Below, in pieces: positions 58,310 to 64,000 of a stretch of 64,000 nucleotides of DNA. The notes below the pieces were generated by a model that saw nothing but the letters and a program-made list of their open reading frames with translations, searched no databases and was not told where the DNA came from. Position 1 is the stretch's first letter, and every line of letters starts with the position of its first letter. The position numbers and the translations under genes were made by a program. This DNA is from CAINVV01 sp037137375 (lineage in GTDB: Bacteria; Bacteroidota; Bacteroidia; Bacteroidales; Prolixibacteraceae): contig JBAXKJ010000014.1 of NCBI GenBank assembly GCA_037137375.1, positions 1 through 64,000 of the forward strand. The letters run 5' to 3'.

Positions 58310-59155
58310 ATGGACAACAGAAGAAGTGTGGAATTGGTTGTGCTTTCTGACATACATCTGGGAACATCCGGAAGTCACGCAGTGGAATTGCTTAAATATC
58401 TAAAAAGCATTCGTCCCAAAACACTGGTCCTCAATGGAGACATTATTGATATCTGGCAGTTTAAGAAGCAATTCTTTCCCAAATCCCACCTAAAGGTTGT
58501 CAAACATTTAATCGGCCTGGCCTCAGAAAGTTGTAAAGTGTATTATATCACTGGGAACCACGATGAGATGTTCCGGAAATTCAGCGGTATGAAGATCGGT
58601 AAACTTCGCATCATGAATGAACTGAAATTGGAACTCAACGGAAAAAAAGTTTGGTTTTTTCACGGAGATGTGTTCGATGTAGTGATGCAAAATTCAAAAT
58701 GGCTGGCCAAATTAGGCGCTATCGGTTACGATGGCCTTATTTTGTTGAACACCTTCATTAATATGATTACCAAATTTCTGGAGTTGAAACCGGTGTCTTT
58801 TTCCAAAAAAATCAAGCAATCTGTCAAGGGAGCCGTCAAATTTGTTAATGCTTTCGAAGTAACTGCCGCAACAGTGGCCTTGCGCAAGGGGATTGATTGC
58901 ATTGTTTGCGGTCATATTCATCAACCCGAAATGAGGGAGATTAAGGTCGAAAAGCAATCCATTCAATACCTTAATTCGGGCGACTGGATTGAAAATCTCA
59001 CTTCACTGGAATACAATAAAGGTTCATGGAAAATTTTCAATTTCCGGAAGGATTTTATTGAACAACCAGCCGAAGCTGAAGCCGAATTTGAAAGAATGGT
59101 AGACCTCGAAGTGAAGGATTTGTTTAAAAATATGTTAGTAGATTTTAGTAATTAA
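58310..59155 (+). CDS. PlcP-like metallophosphoesterase
   Basis: 281 aa, no signal peptide. Calcineurin-like motifs: VLSDIHLGTSGSHA, LNGDIIDIWQFKK, ITGNHDEMFRKF, FFHGDVFDVVMQNSKWLAKLG and IVCGHIHQPEMREI, then YLNSGDWIENLTSLEY. This is the branch often annotated as UDP-2,3-diacylglucosamine hydrolase but which contains PlcP, the phospholipase C that turns phospholipids into diacylglycerol when phosphate is short. The Pho-box promoter and the glycosyltransferase 29 bp downstream (as in known plcP-agt pairs) favour PlcP over LpxH. Acts at the inner membrane, cytosolic side. Confidence 0.8.
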   Translation: MDNRRSVELVVLSDIHLGTSGSHAVELLKYLKSIRPKTLVLNGDIIDIWQFKKQFFPKSHLKVVKHLIGLASESCKVYYITGNHDEMFRKFSGMKIGKLRIMNELKLELNGKKVWFFHGDVFDVVMQNSKWLAKLGAIGYDGLILLNTFINMITKFLELKPVSFSKKIKQSVKGAVKFVNAFEVTAATVALRKGIDCIVCGHIHQPEMREIKVEKQSIQYLNSGDWIENLTSLEYNKGSWKIFNFRKDFIEQPAEAEAEFERMVDLEVKDLFKNMLVDFSN

Positions 59156-59184
59156 TCAGGAATTTTTTCAAAGTAGTATTTACC

Positions 59185-60252
59185 ATGAAGGTTTTATATG
59201 CAATCCAGGGAACAGGGAACGGACATCTTGCCCGTGCATTGGAAATCATCCCTCACCTGCAGGATTTTTGTCAGTGTGATATTCTGGTCAGCGGCACCCA
59301 GTGCGATTTGGAACTTGGCTATCCAGTCAAATATCGTCTGAAAGGTTTCAGTTTTATTTTTGGAAAAACCGGTGGAGTGGATTATTGGAGTACCATCAAA
59401 AAGTTCAATCCGATCAAATTTTTCGGCGAGATTGCAGGACTTCGAGTCAAAGAATACGATCTGGTTATTAGTGATTTCGAGCCAGTTTCTGCCTGGGCCT
59501 GCCTTTTCAAAAGAGTTCCTGTTTTGGGATTAAGCCACCAGGGGGCTTTTAAGAGCGATCTGGTCCCTTTCCCCCTTGAAAAAGATCATTTTGGGAATTT
59601 CATTTTGAATAACTATGCTCCTGTCTCTGATCACCTTAGTTTTCATTTTAAGACTTATTCGAAAAATATTTTCACACCTGTCATCAGGAGTCAGGTGAGG
59701 GCGTGTAAGCCTTCTGAATCAGATTATTATACAGTTTATTTACCTTCTTACGACGATGAGCGCCTCATAAAAATTTTGTCTCAGTTTGCAGATACAAAAT
59801 GGCATCTTTTTTCAAAACATACCAAAAAATCTTACCAGGAAGGTAATATCCGTGTAAACTTGATATCCAATGACGCTTTTGTGGAAGATATGGCCAATTC
59901 GAAAGGTGTGCTTTGCGGAGCGGGTTTTGAAACTCCGGCAGAAGCGCTTTTCCTGAAAAAGAAATTGATGGTGATTCCGATGAAAGGCCAGTTTGAACAA
60001 CAATGCAATGCCGCAGCGCTCGAGGAGATGGGAGTTCCGGTCATCAAGGTATTGAATGAGGGTCAATATGAGAAAATCAGTGGATGGCTAAATTCGACGG
60101 ATCGTGTAGAAGTGAATTATCCAGACCAAACCCGTTCTATCGTCCGGCGAATATTTGAAATGGATGTGCAAAGGATCCTGCACAAGAACAGATGGTTATC
60201 TGGCTACAAAATGACGCTCGGGAAATCGCGTCCCCAAAGTGTTGCATATTAA
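59185..60252 (+). CDS. glycosyltransferase (probable diacylglycerol glycosyltransferase partner of PlcP)
   Basis: 355 aa of GT-B fold. N-terminal YAIQGTGNGHLARALEIIP is the donor/acceptor loop of MurG/GT28-like enzymes, DLVISDFEPVSAWACL follows, and the C-terminal VLCGAGFETPAEALFLKKKLMVIPMKGQFEQQCNAAALEEMG is the nucleotide-sugar site. Homologues are widespread in Bacteroidota without firm function. Behind a PlcP-like gene in one Pho-box operon, the natural reading is glycosylation of the diacylglycerol released from phospholipids, giving phosphate-free glycolipids. Sugar unknown. A terminator follows. Confidence 0.75.
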   Translation: MKVLYAIQGTGNGHLARALEIIPHLQDFCQCDILVSGTQCDLELGYPVKYRLKGFSFIFGKTGGVDYWSTIKKFNPIKFFGEIAGLRVKEYDLVISDFEPVSAWACLFKRVPVLGLSHQGAFKSDLVPFPLEKDHFGNFILNNYAPVSDHLSFHFKTYSKNIFTPVIRSQVRACKPSESDYYTVYLPSYDDERLIKILSQFADTKWHLFSKHTKKSYQEGNIRVNLISNDAFVEDMANSKGVLCGAGFETPAEALFLKKKLMVIPMKGQFEQQCNAAALEEMGVPVIKVLNEGQYEKISGWLNSTDRVEVNYPDQTRSIVRRIFEMDVQRILHKNRWLSGYKMTLGKSRPQSVAY

Positions 60253-60322
60253 GGAGCTTATAATAATAGATGCTTTCAGAACAGGATTCCAAATCATTAC
60301 TATTAACGTGGAAGTTCAGATC

Positions 60323-60353
60323 AAGATGACAATCTTTGCGGATTTGTCATCTT
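60323..60353 (+). terminator. terminator of the plcP-glycosyltransferase operon
   Basis: 10-bp inverted repeat AAGATGACAA / TTGTCATCTT (60323-60332 and 60344-60353) followed by a T-rich tail. Confidence 0.75.
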
Positions 60354-60390
60354 ATTGATTATTTTTGTGGCTCATATTTTCATAGTTTTT

Positions 60391-61296
60391 ATGGAGTTAC
60401 ATACCATTAATCATCTTCGGGAACTAGAGGCGGAGTCTATCTTCGTTATTCGTGAGGTAGCAGCGCAGTTTGAGAATCCCGTGATGCTTTTTTCAGGAGG
60501 AAAAGATTCGATCGTCATGTTTTTCCTTGCCAGGAAGGCCTTTTATCCAGCCAAAGTCCCATTTCCACTGATGCATATTGATACAGGCCATAATTTTGAG
60601 GAGACACTCGTGTACAGAGATAATCTGGCAGAGGAGACGGGAACAAAGATTATTGTCAAATATGTGCAGGACTCTATCGACAAGGGCAGGGCGATAGAGG
60701 AGAAGGGTGTAAACGCCAGCAGAAATGTTTTGCAGACGGTTACGCTGCTGGATGCACTAGAGGAGATGAAATTTGACTGTGCCATGGGTGGCGGTCGCCG
60801 GGACGAAGAAAAAGCCCGTGCCAAGGAGCGGTTTTTCTCTCACCGCGATGAATTTGGTCAGTGGGACCCCAAGAATCAACGTCCTGAACTCTGGAACCTT
60901 TTTAATGGCAAGAAGCACATTGGAGAACATTTTCGGGTTTTTCCTATCAGTAACTGGACGGAAATGGATGTCTGGCAATATATCCTGATGGAAAAAATTC
61001 CCATGCCGAGCCTCTATTTTACCCATTTGCGCGAGGTCTTTAACCGGGATGGCGTCTGGCTTGCAGCAGCTTCTTTTATGCAACTTAAGCCCGGAGAAAA
61101 GACAGAAATAAAACGGGTCCGTTGCAGGACTATCGGAGATATCACTTGTACCGGGGTCACCCTTTCGGAAGCCAATTCCCTCGAAGAGATTATTCTTGAG
61201 GTAGCAGCCAGCCGGGTCACGGAGCGCGGGGGCAGGGCCGACGACAAGCGTTCTGAGGCTGCCATGGAAGACCGGAAAAAAGAGGGGTATTTTTGA
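60391..61296 (+). CDS. cysD: sulfate adenylyltransferase subunit 2
   Basis: Small catalytic subunit of ATP sulfurylase, making APS from sulfate and ATP. 301 aa from ATG 60391, where homologues start (MELHTINHLRELEAESI); the frame is open to 60355. PP-loop SGGKDS at residues 35-40, FPLMHIDTGHNFEETLVYRD, CAMGGGRRDEEKARAKERFFS, FPISNWTEMDVWQYI and the terminal GGRADDKRSEAAMEDRKKEGYF are all typical. It precedes cysN by 26 bp. Works with cysH at 15.5 kb. Confidence 0.95.
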   Translation: MELHTINHLRELEAESIFVIREVAAQFENPVMLFSGGKDSIVMFFLARKAFYPAKVPFPLMHIDTGHNFEETLVYRDNLAEETGTKIIVKYVQDSIDKGRAIEEKGVNASRNVLQTVTLLDALEEMKFDCAMGGGRRDEEKARAKERFFSHRDEFGQWDPKNQRPELWNLFNGKKHIGEHFRVFPISNWTEMDVWQYILMEKIPMPSLYFTHLREVFNRDGVWLAAASFMQLKPGEKTEIKRVRCRTIGDITCTGVTLSEANSLEEIILEVAASRVTERGGRADDKRSEAAMEDRKKEGYF

Positions 61297-61322
61297 AAAC
61301 GTTGAAACGATAAGCTTTTAGA

Positions 61323-62618
61323 ATGATTGATAATAACACAATAGCATTGTCCGGCAAGGAGATTGGTTACCTGGATATGGAACTTCTGAGGTTCACTACC
61401 GCCGGGAGTGTTGATGATGGAAAAAGTACTTTAATCGGTCGTCTTTTGTTCGACAGCAAGGCAATTTTTGAGGATCAGATGGAAGCCATTGAAAGGGCCA
61501 GCATTAGCAGGGGAGGAGAGGAAGTTAATCTCGCCTTGCTGACTGATGGTTTAAGGGCTGAGCGGGAGCAGGGCATTACCATCGATGTCGCTTACCGTTA
61601 TTTTGCTACCCCGAAACGAAAATTTATCATCGCCGATACACCCGGTCATATCCAATATACCCGAAACATGGTGACAGGTGCATCCACTGCCAATGCGGCT
61701 GTGATCCTGATCGATGCCCGTAACGGTGTGATCGAGCAAACCCGCAGACACGCTTATATTGCAGCGCTTCTTCAGATTCCCCATGTGGTGGTTTGTGTTA
61801 ATAAAATGGATCTTGTAGATTTTTCCCAGGAGGTTTTTGAGGCCATCAAAACTGATTTTACAGAAGTTGCGCACAAACTTGGAAACAATGATGTGCATTT
61901 TCTGCCGATCAGTGCAAAGTTGGGAGACAATGTGGTGGATCGCTCCAACAATATGCCCTGGTACACAGGTCAGACATTTATTGGTCTGATGGAGGAAATT
62001 CCTGTCGGTGGAGACCACAACTTTAAAGATCCCCGGTTTCCGGTGCAGTATGTCATTCGTCCGCAGTCTGATCAATTCCACGATTACCGTGGTTATGCTG
62101 GACGCGTTGCAGGAGGTATTTTCACGGTAGGGCAGGAGGTTGTTGCTTTACCAGGCGGACAAAAAACCACCATTGAGGGAATTGATTTTGGAAAAGTGCA
62201 GCTGGAACGGGCATTTGCTCCGCAGTCAGTAACCCTTCGTCTGGCGCATGAAATTGATATCAGCCGGGGCTCCATGATTGTGGATGCTGTAAATCAGCCT
62301 CTTCAGGGTCAGGAGATTGATTTGATGGTTTGCTGGTTAAATAGCAAACCGCTTCAAATTAGGGGGAAATATTTGTTAAAACACACTTCCAATGAAATGA
62401 AATGTGTTGTAACTGAAGTGGCTTATAAGGTTAATATCAATACCTTAGAAGAATTGCACGAGGATAAGAACATCGGTTTAAACGAGATAGCGAAGATTTC
62501 AATCAAGACGACACGTCCTATTTTCTACGATTCCTATAAACGAAACAGGGATACCGGCAGTCTGATTCTGATCGATGAAGGCACCAATAATGTGGTGGGT
62601 GCCGGGATGATATTATAA
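61323..62618 (+). CDS. cysN: sulfate adenylyltransferase subunit 1 (GTPase)
   Basis: GTPase subunit that drives ATP sulfurylase. 431 aa of elongation-factor-like fold: P-loop GSVDDGKST (residues 28-36), EREQGITIDVAYRYF, DTPGH, and NKMD, then two beta-barrel domains with FPVQYVIRPQ and ITRGDMIV-like DISRGSMIVDAV. No APS kinase (CysC) domain is fused to the C-terminus, in line with direct use of APS by the CysH reductase. Confidence 0.95.
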   Translation: MIDNNTIALSGKEIGYLDMELLRFTTAGSVDDGKSTLIGRLLFDSKAIFEDQMEAIERASISRGGEEVNLALLTDGLRAEREQGITIDVAYRYFATPKRKFIIADTPGHIQYTRNMVTGASTANAAVILIDARNGVIEQTRRHAYIAALLQIPHVVVCVNKMDLVDFSQEVFEAIKTDFTEVAHKLGNNDVHFLPISAKLGDNVVDRSNNMPWYTGQTFIGLMEEIPVGGDHNFKDPRFPVQYVIRPQSDQFHDYRGYAGRVAGGIFTVGQEVVALPGGQKTTIEGIDFGKVQLERAFAPQSVTLRLAHEIDISRGSMIVDAVNQPLQGQEIDLMVCWLNSKPLQIRGKYLLKHTSNEMKCVVTEVAYKVNINTLEELHEDKNIGLNEIAKISIKTTRPIFYDSYKRNRDTGSLILIDEGTNNVVGAGMIL

Positions 62619-62628
62619 TTCGACATAC

Positions 62629-62763
62629 GCTGGTCAGGCTTTGTAATCCTGACCAGCAATTGTCCCAAAAATTAAGCTTACATGAACGGTCAGGATTGCA
62701 AATCCTGACCACCAACTGCCAAACAAAAAGAGGATCAGGATTTGAAATCCTGATCCTCTTTTT
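62629..62763. repeat. three tandem hairpins sharing a TCAGGAtt/aatCCTGA core
   Basis: Three palindromes in 135 bp: 62629-62657 (10-bp arms), 62688-62710 (10-bp arms) and 62725-62763 (19-bp arms ending in A- and T-runs). All share the GTCAGG(ATT) / (AAT)CCTGAC or closely related core. They lie between the converging cysN and TonB receptor genes. The last is an obvious bidirectional terminator; the first two look like REP-type repeats. Confidence 0.8.
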
Positions 62764-62790
62764 TGATATCTCAACCAGAAAATTTCCGGT

Positions 62791-64000
62791 TTAGAAGTTG
62801 TACTTCAGCCCCATCTGTGCCTGTGTGCGGGAATTGACAGGGTCGACCGTATAATACTGACTGTTATTGTTATCAGGATACTTCAGGAAATTGAAAGTCG
62901 AAACATATCCTGTTGCACCCGGGGCCAACTTATTGGCATCATTCACAAACTGCAACATAGGAACAGTATAGTTGTTTACATTAGTTACAAAATATACTTT
63001 TCCCCAGTTCTTGTTGATCAGGTTGGGCACATTGAAAATAGTAGCCATCAACTGTATGCTTTGCTTCCTTTTTCCAGAATTGAATTTGAATTCATGTGTG
63101 ATCTGCATATCAACGAAATGATTCCAGGGTGTCCTTAGACCGTTTCTTTCGGCATATTGACCTCTTCTTGTACTGAGATACTTATCGTTGTTGATGAAGT
63201 TATTGAAGTCTTTAGACTGATCTGCAGCACTATAGGTTACTGCACCACTCGAATTGGTAATATCCGCGAAAGGCAGCTCACTTGCATTCTTGGGAATGTA
63301 GATCAAACAAGCGTTTGAAGAGTTACCGAATGGATTCGGACTGGTCGAATAGGTTGCGCTATAAGGAGCGCCAGCCTGTGAAGAATGGAAGATTCCAATT
63401 GAAGTCTTGTTATTCTCATTCCAATCGACATTCAGGAACCAGGAAGATACGATTCTATGACGCAAGTCGAAATTTGAGAAAGCAAGATCCGGATTGTTTG
63501 GTGAGATAGACGGGTTAACCTCGTAGTTAGACTGCCAGGAGTTTCTGATTCCATTAGCTACGTCTTTTGACAAACCATAGGTATAAGCAATGTTTGCAAA
63601 TCCTGAAAATTTGCCATGACGCTCAAATACTTTTGACAACTTGGCCGTGAGGTTGTACCTATAACCTTGGTGTGTGTTGGTCAGCAGGTAGATATTTGAA
63701 AAATCGGTGCTGTTTTTACCACCTTTGTAGATCGGAGTTTGTGTAGGTCCGGTAGCCAGATAGGTCACCGCACTGTCTTTCACGTTGATATTTTGGAATG
63801 AAACATCATTGATAACCTTTGTATAGAGACCTTCAAACGATAGTTTATATCCGTTTTTGAAAAGGAAATCAACTGCGAGGTTACTTCTCCAAACTTCCGG
63901 CATCTTGAAATTATTGTCAACCACGTCAAGTTCACGGGTAGCTGAAGCAGAAGTTCCGAAAATTCCTTCTGTAGTGCTCTTAAGTTGAGAAGCATCCATT
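62791..64000 (-). CDS. TonB-dependent receptor, C-terminal part (runs off the window)
   Basis: About 402 residues of outer-membrane barrel visible; the 5' end lies beyond the right edge and the ATG-like codon at 63999 is almost certainly internal. Beta-strand segments with alternating aromatic residues, DLRHRIVSSWFLNVDWNENNK, TPWNHFVDMQITHEFKF, LMATIFNVPNLINKNWGK and the terminal RTQAQMGLKYNF identify the end of a TonB-linked receptor, closest in style to Oar-like receptors with an extended barrel. Not part of the beta-helix type of cassettes at 23-52 kb as far as can be seen. Confidence 0.8.
   Translation of the reverse strand, partial: MDASQLKSTTEGIFGTSASATRELDVVDNNFKMPEVWRSNLAVDFLFKNGYKLSFEGLYTKVINDVSFQNINVKDSAVTYLATGPTQTPIYKGGKNSTDFSNIYLLTNTHQGYRYNLTAKLSKVFERHGKFSGFANIAYTYGLSKDVANGIRNSWQSNYEVNPSISPNNPDLAFSNFDLRHRIVSSWFLNVDWNENNKTSIGIFHSSQAGAPYSATYSTSPNPFGNSSNACLIYIPKNASELPFADITNSSGAVTYSAADQSKDFNNFINNDKYLSTRRGQYAERNGLRTPWNHFVDMQITHEFKFNSGKRKQSIQLMATIFNVPNLINKNWGKVYFVTNVNNYTVPMLQFVNDANKLAPGATGYVSTFNFLKYPDNNNSQYYTVDPVNSRTQAQMGLKYNF

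Noticed and set aside
1..64000. CRISPR arrays, tRNA and rRNA genes, prophage
   Set aside because: I saw no regularly spaced direct repeats of CRISPR type, no tRNA cloverleaf, no rRNA-like sequence and no phage structural genes; reading by eye could miss a single tRNA.

Overview
The window is chromosomal DNA from a Bacteroidota species. The evidence is several TonB-dependent receptors with carboxypeptidase-regulatory-like N-terminal domains, lipoproteins with relaxed lipoboxes, promoter -7 boxes of the TAnnTTTG type, little Shine-Dalgarno signal, and the phylum-typical housekeeping order bamD / omega-like RNA polymerase subunit / coaBC / DUF4835 / recN. No rRNA, tRNA or CRISPR array was seen. 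I cannot name the genus.

Layout. 0.3-8 kb: a DUF4160/DUF2442 pair, a secreted GH2 beta-galactosidase, trxB, a PLP transsulfuration enzyme, a secreted DUF1080 protein and an alpha-oxoamine synthase. 8.2-15.4 kb: bamD, omega-like subunit, coaBC (split by a frameshift on an A10 slippery run), DUF4835, recN, fabI, rhlE. 15.5-21 kb: cysH and a PhoB/PhoR-like two-component pair, divergent from a DUF47-Pit phosphate transport operon. 21-28 kb: GH1 beta-glucosidase, a lipoprotein, and the first of three TonB receptor + beta-helix lipoprotein cassettes. 28.3-30.2 kb: an ISL3-like insertion sequence that has landed inside a repeated, structured non-coding element. 30-37 kb: a YqaA-like membrane protein, a small membrane protein, a PQQ-type propeller protein, a redox group (flavodoxin, CrtI-like oxidoreductase, ferredoxin-nitroreductase) and a second frameshifted gene. 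37.5-52.6 kb, minus strand: a two-domain acyltransferase for aminolipids, then a long phosphatase/receptor gene run. 52.9-57.8 kb: a NarL-type regulator with a TPR histidine kinase, a RimK-like ligase and a secreted sphingomyelinase-like enzyme. 57.8-60.3 kb: a candidate small RNA, then a PlcP-like phosphoesterase with a glycosyltransferase. 60.4-64 kb: cysD, cysN, a triple hairpin repeat and the 3' end of another TonB receptor.

The unifying theme is phosphate starvation. At least five promoters carry TGTAAC-like direct repeats at an exact 11-bp period followed about 10 bp later by a TAn(n)TTTG box: the phoB-like regulator, the DUF47-pit operon, the aminolipid acyltransferase, the small RNA and the plcP-like gene. 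Together the targets describe phosphate sensing, Pi import, surface capture and hydrolysis of organic phosphate (three TonB/beta-helix cassettes, three secreted metallophosphoesterases, a sphingomyelinase-like enzyme), and replacement of phospholipids by glycolipids and aminolipids.

The most likely undescribed items are (i) the TonB receptor + right-handed beta-helix lipoprotein + phosphatase locus, (ii) a Pho-box-driven small RNA of about 75 nt at 58.0 kb, and (iii) a structured repeat found between phoB and phoR and, in two tandem copies, in front of the YqaA-like gene. Two genes (coaBC and the gene at 36.5-37.4 kb) are broken at poly-A runs; whether by recoding, slippage or sequencing error cannot be decided here.
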